A stretch of 64,000 nt of DNA from Deferribacteres bacterium (lineage in GTDB: Bacteria; Zhuqueibacterota; Zhuqueibacteria; Zhuqueibacterales; Geothermadaptataceae). Made by a program: the position numbers and the translations under genes. Where the stretch lies: the NCBI GenBank assembly GCA_020633675.1, contig JACKDE010000005.1, positions 372,001 through 436,000 on the forward strand. Direction: 5' to 3'. The notes below the pieces were generated by a model, which saw only the letters and a program-made list of their open reading frames with translations, was not told the DNA's origin and did not search any database. This document shows, one piece after another, positions 42,251-50,057 of this stretch. How positions within the stretch are numbered: the first letter of the stretch is position 1; every line of letters starts with the position of its first letter.

Positions 42251-43534
42251 ATGCAGATTTTCAGATTTATTTTCAAAATTTTGCTAATCACCTTTGCGCT
42301 AAGCCTCTTTGTCGGCTGCGGCGAAACCAGCAACAAAACGCGTGTAACCTTCCTGCAAGTTTTGGGCGGTAAAGACCGCGATAAAATTTTGCAGGAAATG
42401 ATCCGCCAGTTCGAGCAGGCCAATCCTGACATCGTAGTGGAGTTGCAATCCGTGCCTTGGGATCAGGCGCACGAAAAGCTGGTGACCATGGTGGCGACCG
42501 GGTCGGTACCCGATGTCGTGGAGATGGCAGACGCATGGATCGGCGAGTTTGCCGCGATGGGTGCGCTCGAAAGTCTGGAACCGCACCTGGCGCAATGGCC
42601 GTATCGCGAGGCAATCAAGGATGTGACCTGGCGGGCAGGCCGGGTTTACGACAATACCTTTTATGCTTTCCCGTACGGATTCTATGTCAAAGCACTGTTT
42701 TACCGCAAAGACTGGTTTGCCGATAAAAATCTCACGCCACCAGCCACGACAGACGAATTCGTGCATATTGCTCAGGCATTCACCGAACCGGCAAAACCTC
42801 GCTACGGCTACTCGTTGCGCGGCGGGCGCGGCTGTTTCGATATGGCGACCTATTTCATGTTCGTTTTCAACGGCAGCAGCGCCTATTTTGATGAGCAAGG
42901 GCGATCCACCTTCGACCAGCCCGGCGCCATCCGCGGCTTGCAGTTTTTTGCCGATTTGTACAAAAAACACCACGTCGCACCACCGGATGCGATCAATTAT
43001 GGTTACAACGAACTGGTATCAGCGTTTTACAGCGGCGTGACCGCCATGTACATCAACGATCCGGAGACGATCAAAACCCAGCTTTCACACCTTGGCGAGG
43101 GCAAGTTTGGGACTGCCGCGTTGCCGGTGGGGCCAAGCGGGCGTCGCTTTATCAAGCTCGGCTACGGCAGCTACAGTATTTTGCGGGCGTCGGAAAACAA
43201 GGAAGCCGCGTGGCGCTTTATTGCGTTTATGAACAGTCCGGAAATGAGTACTTATTGGGCCAAAAACAACTACATGGTGCCGTTGACCAAAACGGGCGAA
43301 CAGGATCCCTATTTTCAACAAGAAATTTTCAAACCCTTCTTTGCCCAAATTGCTGTTCCGGAAGACGTTTATTTCCCCCCTTACGAACTGCCGGAATATT
43401 CTGCTTTTTTTGAAGCTGCCCATATCGATTTTCAGCGCCTTTTGCTCGGCGAAGCCACTGCAGAGCAAGTCGCGAAAAAGTGGGCTGCTGAGCTGACGGC
43501 TGCCAAAATGCGCCAAAATGCTAAAGTGGATTAG
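42251..43534 (+). CDS. sugar ABC transporter substrate-binding lipoprotein
   Basis: Starting at ATG 42251, the 427-residue protein has a lipobox (SLFVGCGE) and the extracellular solute-binding family 1 fold: VTFLQVLGGKDRDKILQEMI, DVVEMADAWIGEFAAMGAL and YAFPYGFYVKALFYRKDWF. The latter part contains WRFIAFMNSPEM and the usual C-terminal helices. It resembles UgpB/MalE-type binding proteins for oligosaccharides or glycerol-phosphate. It is the first of three transporter genes, with two permeases following at 6-base and overlapping spacing. The substrate is not determinable. Confidence 0.94.
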   Translation: MQIFRFIFKILLITFALSLFVGCGETSNKTRVTFLQVLGGKDRDKILQEMIRQFEQANPDIVVELQSVPWDQAHEKLVTMVATGSVPDVVEMADAWIGEFAAMGALESLEPHLAQWPYREAIKDVTWRAGRVYDNTFYAFPYGFYVKALFYRKDWFADKNLTPPATTDEFVHIAQAFTEPAKPRYGYSLRGGRGCFDMATYFMFVFNGSSAYFDEQGRSTFDQPGAIRGLQFFADLYKKHHVAPPDAINYGYNELVSAFYSGVTAMYINDPETIKTQLSHLGEGKFGTAALPVGPSGRRFIKLGYGSYSILRASENKEAAWRFIAFMNSPEMSTYWAKNNYMVPLTKTGEQDPYFQQEIFKPFFAQIAVPEDVYFPPYELPEYSAFFEAAHIDFQRLLLGEATAEQVAKKWAAELTAAKMRQNAKVD

Positions 43535-43540
43535 CGTGCG

Positions 43541-44437
43541 ATGCTGCCAAACCGTCAACGTTCGCTCATGCCCGTTCTCATGCTCGCGCCGGCACTCCTG
43601 TTGATCGCTGTCTTCATCTTATATCCGCTCGTCAAAGCTTTTTTCTATAGTTTCGAACAGTACGTACTGACGGCCCCCAATCAGCGCGCCTTTATCGGGC
43701 TGGACAATTTTGCTGCGCTCGCCGACGATGCGGATTTCTATTTAAGCCTGAAAAACACCACAATCTGGGTTTTGGGCTCACTGGCAGGGCAATTCATCCT
43801 GGGATTTGCGCTGGCGCTGCTGCTGGAAAAGCACTTTCGCGGGCGCACTCTTTACCGAGCCGTGGTCTTTTCCCCGTGGGCAATCAGCGGCTTTTTGATC
43901 GCGGTGATGTGGAAATGGTTGCTGAATCCGCAGTATGGGCCCGTCAATCAGCTCTTGCTGGGTGCGGGTTTGATGGAGCGCCCGATTGCGTTTTTATCGC
44001 ACCCCGATTTTGCCCTGCCTTCGGTGATTGCCGCCAACGTCTGGTACGGCATTCCCTTTTTTGCGATCATGTTGGGCGCAGGGCTGGCTTCGATTCCGCG
44101 TGAACTCTACCAGGCAGCCGCTATCGATGGCGCAGGAGCGCTGCAACGCTTTGTGAACATCACGGTGCCAGCTATGCTGCCGGTCATCTTTGCCGCGCTG
44201 CTGCTGCGCAGTATCTGGATTTTTAATTTTGCGGATTTGATTTGGGTGATGACCAACGGTGGTCCGGCGAACAAATCGCAAATTCTGGTTACCTATCTGT
44301 TCACCACAGCCTATAAAAATCTAAATTTTGGCTATGCTGGCGCCTTGTCAGTGACGATTTTTTTGCTGTTGGCTGCTGGCATTGGGGCGTTTTTCTTGCT
44401 CAATCGCTTCATTTCAGTGAAGGGACGGCAGACATGA
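43541..44437 (+). CDS. sugar ABC transporter permease (MalF/UgpA type)
   Basis: The 298-residue protein has six membrane helices and the conserved EAA loop IPRELYQAAAIDGAGALQRF near residues 185-204, which contacts the ATPase. The N-terminus (SLMPVLMLAPALLLIAVFIL) is typical of MalF-type subunits without the long periplasmic insert. It follows the binding protein by six bases and overlaps the second permease by four. Confidence 0.94.
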   Translation: MLPNRQRSLMPVLMLAPALLLIAVFILYPLVKAFFYSFEQYVLTAPNQRAFIGLDNFAALADDADFYLSLKNTTIWVLGSLAGQFILGFALALLLEKHFRGRTLYRAVVFSPWAISGFLIAVMWKWLLNPQYGPVNQLLLGAGLMERPIAFLSHPDFALPSVIAANVWYGIPFFAIMLGAGLASIPRELYQAAAIDGAGALQRFVNITVPAMLPVIFAALLLRSIWIFNFADLIWVMTNGGPANKSQILVTYLFTTAYKNLNFGYAGALSVTIFLLLAAGIGAFFLLNRFISVKGRQT

Positions 44438-45264
44438 AGCGAGCAAACTACCTGCAAATATTTCGCTGGTGTGGCCTTGTCATCTTTTTGCTGATGATTG
44501 CCGCGCCGATCTATTGGCTGTTTATCACCGCCTTCAAGCCGGAAATCGATATTTTTGCCAATCCGCCGCAATATCTGCCGGGGAACATCACATTCGAACA
44601 CTTTATCGATGTCTGGTTCGGTACCAGCTTTCCGGTGTTTTTTCGCAACAGCCTGCTGGTGGCTGGCACCGCTGGCAGTATCACCACCATCGCAGCGACG
44701 CTGGCAGGCTATGCCCTGGCAAAATTCCAGTTCCGGCTCAAGAGCACCATCCTGTTTTTGCTGATCGCCACCCAGATGTTTCCGATCTTGCTGCTGGTAG
44801 TGCCGCTCTTTACACAACTGGCAGCCTGGAAGCTGGTAAACTCCTTGACCGGACTGATTTTGGTGTATGCAGCTTTTAACATCCCGTTTTGTGTTTTGCT
44901 GATGCGGGGATTTTTTGCGGATTTGCCGAAGGAGCTTGATGAGAGCGCGCAGATCGATGGCTGTGGCCAGTTTGGCGCGTTTTGGCGGATTATGCTGCCG
45001 CTCTCATTGCCGGGCCTGGCAGCGACACTCATTTTTGCCTTCATCAGCGCATGGAACGAGTTACTTTTTGCTGTTATGCTCATCAACAGTGACAGCAAAA
45101 AACCGCTGACGATCGGCCTGGCATCTTTCATCGAAAAATACAACATCAGTTGGGGGCTGATGTGTGCCGGCGCCGTCATTGCGCTAATCCCGATTTTTGT
45201 GCTTTTCGCCTACATCTTGCGCTATTTAACGGCCGGTCTGGTGGCCGGGGCCGTCAAGGGCTGA
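44434..45264 (+). CDS. sugar ABC transporter permease (MalG/UgpE type)
   Basis: The 276-residue second membrane subunit has six helices, an N-terminal AAPIYWLFITAFKPE block and the EAA-like loop LPKELDESAQIDGCGQFGAF. The Ala pair of the canonical loop is partly replaced by Ser-Ala. It overlaps the first permease (ATGA). No ATP-binding subunit follows, so the transporter must share a chromosomally distant MsmK/UgpC-like ATPase. Confidence 0.94.
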   Translation: MKRANYLQIFRWCGLVIFLLMIAAPIYWLFITAFKPEIDIFANPPQYLPGNITFEHFIDVWFGTSFPVFFRNSLLVAGTAGSITTIAATLAGYALAKFQFRLKSTILFLLIATQMFPILLLVVPLFTQLAAWKLVNSLTGLILVYAAFNIPFCVLLMRGFFADLPKELDESAQIDGCGQFGAFWRIMLPLSLPGLAATLIFAFISAWNELLFAVMLINSDSKKPLTIGLASFIEKYNISWGLMCAGAVIALIPIFVLFAYILRYLTAGLVAGAVKG

Positions 45265-45277
45265 GCGACTTGCGCGT

Positions 45278-45706
45278 TTATGGAACCCAAATAATTTTGG
45301 TCGTATCTTCTTCTTGGGGTGGCTTCGCGTGTTTCCCGCCAAAAAACCGCACACCCAGGTGCGTATACCAGGCACGGATAAAAAACATACCATCTTCGCG
45401 GCACATCTTTTTCATCAAATCGTCGGCAAATTTTCGAAGCTCCTGCTCCAGGTGCCTGCCTCGCAAAAGCTGGTACAGCGCATCGTGAACCAATGAGCCG
45501 CGCATAAAAGACTTGGTGTCGAAAGTCGGGCCGCTGGGGCCATCCCAGGCATAGCCCTTTTTGATCGTGAGCTTGCCTTCCGCATCCAGATCGATGAAGG
45601 GCGTCGAGATATTTTTGTCCGTAACACCGATTTTAACAGAATACGCTTCCATCAATTGATACTTGTAAATATTGAGCTTGCGATAGCCTATCCTGGACTT
45701 GGACAT
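45278..45706 (-). CDS. DUF1353 family protein
   Basis: The 142-residue protein contains the DUF1353 core: KGYAWDGPSGPTFDTKSFMR, then SLVHDALYQLLR and a C-terminal MFFIRAWYTHLGVRFFGG. DUF1353 proteins occur in phages and bacterial genomes, and their HD-like pattern (SLVHDALYQ) suggests metal binding. GGAGG lies before ATG 45706. No phage genes adjoin it, so it may be a domesticated phage gene. The function is unknown. Confidence 0.88.
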   Translation of the reverse strand: MSKSRIGYRKLNIYKYQLMEAYSVKIGVTDKNISTPFIDLDAEGKLTIKKGYAWDGPSGPTFDTKSFMRGSLVHDALYQLLRGRHLEQELRKFADDLMKKMCREDGMFFIRAWYTHLGVRFFGGKHAKPPQEEDTTKIIWVP

Positions 45707-46059
45707 TTTGGCCTCCAGATAATAATGTTCACTTTATCTACGTTTTCAGCACGCACGCGTCAGCAATGCTGAGTGATAACAATAAAATCTAAAGTACTGC
45801 CGAAATCTCCTGCATTCAAATCATTTCGGACACAAAATCAAAACAATTTGTAGTTGAATTAAAAATCATTAAAGTCGTCGCTAAGCGGGAAACAGGAAAA
45901 AGTTAGCGGAGAACAATAAAAGGTATGGAATTGACTGCAGGAATTGAGGCTTGACAGTTTGCCCAAGAAGTCAGTGATTATGTTGAGCAAAGCTTGCATT
46001 CAGGCTGAAGTTTGGCGAAAAAAAACTGGAAGGCGTCAGGCGATATGCAGGTTGACTTG
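45707..46059. other. intergenic region
   Basis: About 350 AT-rich bases lie between the DUF1353 gene start and the 3' end of the sigma operon. No gene, terminator or repeat is convincing. It should contain the DUF1353 promoter. Confidence 0.4.
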
Positions 46060-47283
46060 CTATTGCACCGACGCTCCATAGCGCTTGATCGAGACTTTTT
46101 TCAGCATGGTTGCCCGATCAATTTTGCCGGCATCAAAATCCGTCAGATCATTCTTCTTAAGCTGAAAAACAACCCGTTCTGGCACGAGGTGTGGATTGTC
46201 GAGAATTTTCACAGCGACCGTCAGCATTTGGTCGGCATCGAGCATTTGCAGGCTTCGGCCGTAGGACAACATCAAATCGCTGATGCGCTGTTCAAATTCT
46301 TCATATGCTTTTCGGTCATCCTTGTTACGTTTGGCATCGGATTCCGCTTGAAGCTGCGCCAGAATCTCGTCGACATCCCGGCTATCATCTTTTTTGCGGG
46401 CACGTTCACTTAATTGTTGGACGACCTGTTCCTGGCGGCGAATTTCGTCTTGAATGCGAATGATAATATTGTGTGGTGTTTGCACGCTCTTCACGGCATC
46501 AAACATGTAAATCGCACCGAAATCATCAAGAAAAAGATTGCTCACTTCGCCGTAGATACGGTACCCGTTCTGTTGCTCGTTATCGTTCAGCATGGCTTTG
46601 CACACACTCGCGAAACGGCGCAAACGCTCGTTGACTTGTTTGTTTTGCTGCGCGTCCGTTACTGCGATTTTCTGCACAAATCGTTCCCGATCGAGCTTGC
46701 GCGCGCGTACGCTTGCGATGTCCGCCTTTTTTGCGGAAAAGGTGGCTGAACCGAGCGCATGGCTTTGATTGCCCTGCAGGGCAAGAGCCGACACGTACGT
46801 CCCCGGCTCGTAAACGACGATCACTTTTTCCTGATCATCCAACTGACCGCTGGCATCAGCATAGTATTCGAGAAATTCAAAAATAGTCGAATCGATCAAC
46901 GCGCGATAGGAAGCGGCGTTGGTTTTTGCGATTTCACCACCCGGACCGATGATGTAGACACCGCTTTGGCTGTCGCGTTTTTCGCCGGAGCGCGTGCGCA
47001 TGTAATATTGCATGCTGGTGATGTAAGGTGAAGTCGAAACGCGGAAAATCATACCAACTGCCGGCACATAAACGCCGCGCACGCGGCTGTCACTGAATGG
47101 CTGACTCAGGCGGTAACCGTTACTGAGCATGTCTGCTAAAATCGTTTCCATCAAGTTGACTTCGCGTTGGATGCGCGTCAGGTCGAGGGCTGGATAATCT
47201 TTGCCCTGCGCAAGCAGGGGTTCACCCGCCATAAGAATGACGCTGCACATCAACAAAAATTTTCCGAATAACCGCTTTTTCAT
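46060..47283 (-). CDS. unrecognised exported protein, output gene of the ECF operon
   Basis: The start at ATG 47283 gives a good signal peptide (KKRLFGKFLLMCSVILMAG, cleaved near LLAQG) and a product of 407 residues; ATG 47298 and an earlier TTG are alternatives. The mature part has a beta-rich first half (SRVRGVYVPAVGMIFRVSTS, GVYIIGPGGEIAK). Two long charged helices follow, including a probable coiled coil at about 285-370 (IRRQEQVVQQLSERARKK). The chain ends without a membrane anchor. No family is recognised. It is third in the sigma/anti-sigma operon and so is probably an envelope-stress target or modulator. Confidence 0.75.
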   Translation of the reverse strand: MKKRLFGKFLLMCSVILMAGEPLLAQGKDYPALDLTRIQREVNLMETILADMLSNGYRLSQPFSDSRVRGVYVPAVGMIFRVSTSPYITSMQYYMRTRSGEKRDSQSGVYIIGPGGEIAKTNAASYRALIDSTIFEFLEYYADASGQLDDQEKVIVVYEPGTYVSALALQGNQSHALGSATFSAKKADIASVRARKLDRERFVQKIAVTDAQQNKQVNERLRRFASVCKAMLNDNEQQNGYRIYGEVSNLFLDDFGAIYMFDAVKSVQTPHNIIIRIQDEIRRQEQVVQQLSERARKKDDSRDVDEILAQLQAESDAKRNKDDRKAYEEFEQRISDLMLSYGRSLQMLDADQMLTVAVKILDNPHLVPERVVFQLKKNDLTDFDAGKIDRATMLKKVSIKRYGASVQ

Positions 47284-47374
47284 GACTGCGTTTTTCATAT
47301 AGCTATTCGATGGCATTGGTTTGTGTTCAAAATACAGTGATACTTGTCCGCACTTTACAAAGCCTTGCAAGCAT

Positions 47375-48028
47375 TTACCGTTGATAATTCACCGAGCGCA
47401 TTAACTCACGGAACTGGTTGTTGGTCGACTCGTTCATGCGTTCCAACTGATTGCCGATCATGTACAATTCGGTATCGCGTTTTCGATCCATTTCCAGTGC
47501 AAAATTGGTAAAATTGTCACTCCAGGATTGTTTTTGCTTTTCCTCGGAGGCGGCGATCATGCTTGCGGTGTATTGCGCATTTTCCTGGCGCGCACGCTCC
47601 AGGATCACGGCCATCACCTCCGGTGAAATCTCCGACGACTGTTGCGGCAGCACGCCCATGCTGACCGAAAAGCCCTGATCATCGTATTTCATGTTAAAAT
47701 TGCCGACCGAGCCCACAACCAGCGCGAACAACGCCGCTGTTGCCACGGCAAAGCTGAGGCGTCCCCAGGCGGTCTGCGGCAGCACAGCCCGCACATCGCG
47801 CAGCCACCCGGAAAAGGATCGCCTGGGCGTGGCGGTAAAAATAATGCGTTCCTGTGGTTCTTCCTGCGGGATTGCTTTCAGTACCTGCCTGGTGCCCACC
47901 AGCGCATCAAATTCTTTCTTGCAGGATGCGCACTCCGCGATATGGGCGTGCAAATCTTTGGCGCCCGTTGTGTCGAGCTCTTCGTACATCAGGTCGACAA
48001 ACTGCGTTTTAGCCAAATCACAGTTCAT
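47375..48028 (-). CDS. zinc-finger anti-sigma factor
   Basis: The 217-residue protein begins with a ZAS/zf-HC2 motif: Cys3 and HIAECASC at about residues 27-34 give the H-x3-C-x2-C pattern that binds zinc and the sigma factor. A single membrane helix lies near residues 90-108 (LSFAVATAALFALVVGSV), and the C-terminal half would be periplasmic and helical. It overlaps the sigma gene by 11 bases. Such proteins hold the ECF sigma inactive until a signal triggers release or proteolysis. Confidence 0.88.
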   Translation of the reverse strand: MNCDLAKTQFVDLMYEELDTTGAKDLHAHIAECASCKKEFDALVGTRQVLKAIPQEEPQERIIFTATPRRSFSGWLRDVRAVLPQTAWGRLSFAVATAALFALVVGSVGNFNMKYDDQGFSVSMGVLPQQSSEISPEVMAVILERARQENAQYTASMIAASEEKQKQSWSDNFTNFALEMDRKRDTELYMIGNQLERMNESTNNQFRELMRSVNYQR

Positions 48029-48623
48029 AGGCTATCGCCTCCTTATCGATATTCCACTTGTCGAGAATTTTTCGTAGAGCATGCAAGCCGTAATACATAC
48101 GGCTCTTAACAGTATTGATCGGCAGCTCCAAAATTTCTGCTATCTCAATAAATTTTAAACCTTGAAATTCTTTCATCACCACCACTTCTTTCTGCTCCGC
48201 AGGAATCTGGTCGAGAGCGCGTTCGAGCAGTGATCGCAATTCGCGTCGTTCCAATGTATTCTCCGGATTGTGGCCAGCATAGGCACTGCTGTCCGTCTCG
48301 CTGGAAACATCAAAGTTTTTGCTGTCCTTCAATTCATCCAGCGACGAAGTTGTTTGGTAGTACTTGCTCTTGGTTTCGTCCTTGCAAAGATTCAGCGCAA
48401 TTTGATAAATCCATGACGAAAATTTGCGCGAATCTTTCAGATGCTTGAGATTTTTGAAGACTTTCACAAAAACACGCTGTGTGGCGTCTTTAGCATGTTC
48501 ACGATCCTTGAAATAGCGCAAGGTGAAATTGTAAATCGGCTTTTGCCAGCGCCAGACAAGTGTATTGAAAGCCTCAATATCTCCATCCAGATATTTCCGA
48601 ATTAATTGCTCGTCGGTCATCAA
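48018..48623 (-). CDS. ECF-type RNA polymerase sigma factor
   Basis: The 201-residue sigma factor has region 2 (YLDGDIEAFNTLVWRWQKPI, DATQRVFVKVFKNL) and region 4 with its helix-turn-helix (VVVMKEFQGLKFIEIAEILE, LPINTVKSRMYYGLHALR). GAGGATTG precedes the double ATG at 48623. It heads a three-gene operon with its anti-sigma factor and an exported protein. It is presumably autoregulated, but no clear ECF promoter pair is visible in the upstream 100 bases. Confidence 0.96.
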   Translation of the reverse strand: MMTDEQLIRKYLDGDIEAFNTLVWRWQKPIYNFTLRYFKDREHAKDATQRVFVKVFKNLKHLKDSRKFSSWIYQIALNLCKDETKSKYYQTTSSLDELKDSKNFDVSSETDSSAYAGHNPENTLERRELRSLLERALDQIPAEQKEVVVMKEFQGLKFIEIAEILELPINTVKSRMYYGLHALRKILDKWNIDKEAIAYEL

Positions 48624-49184
48624 TCCTCGTATCGCTAAAATGGTTGACCCTCGTCAGCAAATCCAACGGCAGACAATGTTCGCTGCCTGAGTGGAACTGC
48701 TGTGAGCGTTGGGTTGGCAAAAACCATTACGCTGCCTTGTGCACGCCAGGTCTGCATTCATTTGCTGGCGGTTTTCAGGCAGGCTAAGAATCTCGCGAGA
48801 TTCGCCAAATCCGCCTGCTCACCGCCATCGTCTGATGCGTGCTTTTCTCTTCCTCTTGATTGACTATGCTTAAGACGACAGCACCGAAAAAAAGTTTTTG
48901 CATCCATGCGAACAAAAATGGCTTAACAGCGCCAAGATAACCAAATCAGCTTTTAGTTTGAAGCGAAATATCGGGCATCGCATTTTTCGCGAACCTGATG
49001 TTACAGAAAGTGGGGTATTTTGATCCATCACGGCGGAGCATGCAGCTCGAAAGGCAGGAGGCCTGGCAATGGCTGGATTCAATCCGCGCCGCCAGCTGAT
49101 TCAGCAGCGCGGGCAGGTGGGACAAACTCAAATTGGTAATAGAAGCTATCGCGGTTGAATCGATGGCAGCAACACATCTGCTGA
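48624..49184. other. intergenic region with a palindrome
   Basis: About 560 bases lie between the Skp gene and the sigma operon, both leftward. The perfect 14-base palindrome at 48789-48802 is the only clear element. Short open frames exist on the minus strand at 48870-49131 but lack ribosome sites and recognisable content. They may be a decayed gene. Confidence 0.45.
48789..48802. promoter_or_regulatory. perfect palindrome AATCTCGCGAGATT, possible operator
   Basis: The 14-base sequence reads the same on both strands and lies about 165 bases upstream of the sigma-factor start. Perfect palindromes of this length often bind dimeric regulators. No factor can be named. Confidence 0.35.
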
Positions 49185-49691
49185 CTACATACTTAATTTG
49201 GCTTTGACCAGGTTGGTGATATCCTGGGATTCAGCGGCCCACAAGAGGGCTTGTTCGCTCAAAATAAACAGGAAGCCGTTTTCTTTGGCAACCGCCGCAA
49301 TCGCCTTGTTGACACGGTCTAAAATCGGCTTCAACAACTCGGCCTCTTTGTCCGCCAGCTTGTTGGCCATCTCTTTTTCGAGCGCAAGTATTTCTTTGCG
49401 TTTTACATCCAGTTCATCCATACCGGCTTGCTTCTGCTTATCTGAAAGCTCCCCTGCCTCAAGTGCTTTCATCAGCTCTGCTTCTCGACTGTTATAGGCT
49501 TCTACCTTGGCCATTCCCTGCTTTTGCAACTGGGTTTTCAGCGCTTCCAAATCGGATCGCATGGCCTTGACATCGCTCATTTCAGCCAAAATTGACGTTG
49601 TGTTCAAATAGCCGATTTTTTGAGCGGACACCGTACTGCCTAACATCAAAAATACTATTGCCAGCAATGGCAATTTGAAAACTTTGCGCAT
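49185..49691 (-). CDS. Skp/OmpH family periplasmic chaperone
   Basis: The start at ATG 49691 follows GGGAGAAG and gives a 168-residue protein with a signal peptide (KLPLLAIVFLMLGSTVSAQ). The mature part starts with the Skp strand KIGYLNTTSILAEM. Two long charged helices follow (about 45-125), forming the coiled-coil tentacles, and the end is AIAAVAKENGFLFILSEQ. Skp proteins hold unfolded outer-membrane proteins in the periplasm. In many genomes skp neighbours bamA; here it stands alone. Confidence 0.9.
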   Translation of the reverse strand: MRKVFKLPLLAIVFLMLGSTVSAQKIGYLNTTSILAEMSDVKAMRSDLEALKTQLQKQGMAKVEAYNSREAELMKALEAGELSDKQKQAGMDELDVKRKEILALEKEMANKLADKEAELLKPILDRVNKAIAAVAKENGFLFILSEQALLWAAESQDITNLVKAKLSM

Positions 49692-50057
49692 AATCTTCTC
49701 CCTGAATTTGAGATGAATTTCAATCTGTGAATCATTGGCGGGGAATATTGCTGAAATGTGCTTGCGAAACAAGGTATTTGAGGCGAATGGAAAGAAGAAC
49801 TGCACAACACATTTTGTATTTTTATATATCGCGTGCGTTGGCGACAAGCTGCAATTGTTGAAAAAATTTGGTGAGAGTGTAGCGAGCTTTAAGTCTCGCA
49901 TTGCGCGCAGAAAAAACATTCATTTGTCCAGTTTTTTAGCGCCTGAAGAGAATATTTTTGCAACGAAAAATTCCCCTTTGATACCTACAATTTAGACCCT
50001 TTGCTTAACATTCAGCAAGAAACAAATTAGTATAAATTCAATGTACACTTGGACAGA
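49692..50057. other. intergenic region
   Basis: About 365 AT-rich bases lie upstream of the Skp gene and downstream of the AAA-TOPRIM gene. No gene or terminator is supported. The composition falls toward that of the AAA-TOPRIM gene, so this may be one edge of an acquired segment. Confidence 0.4.

Noticed and set aside
48870..49131. Short leftward frames between Skp and the sigma operon
   Set aside because: There is no ribosome site, no recognisable sequence, and two overlapping frames are equally open. It is treated as non-coding or decayed.
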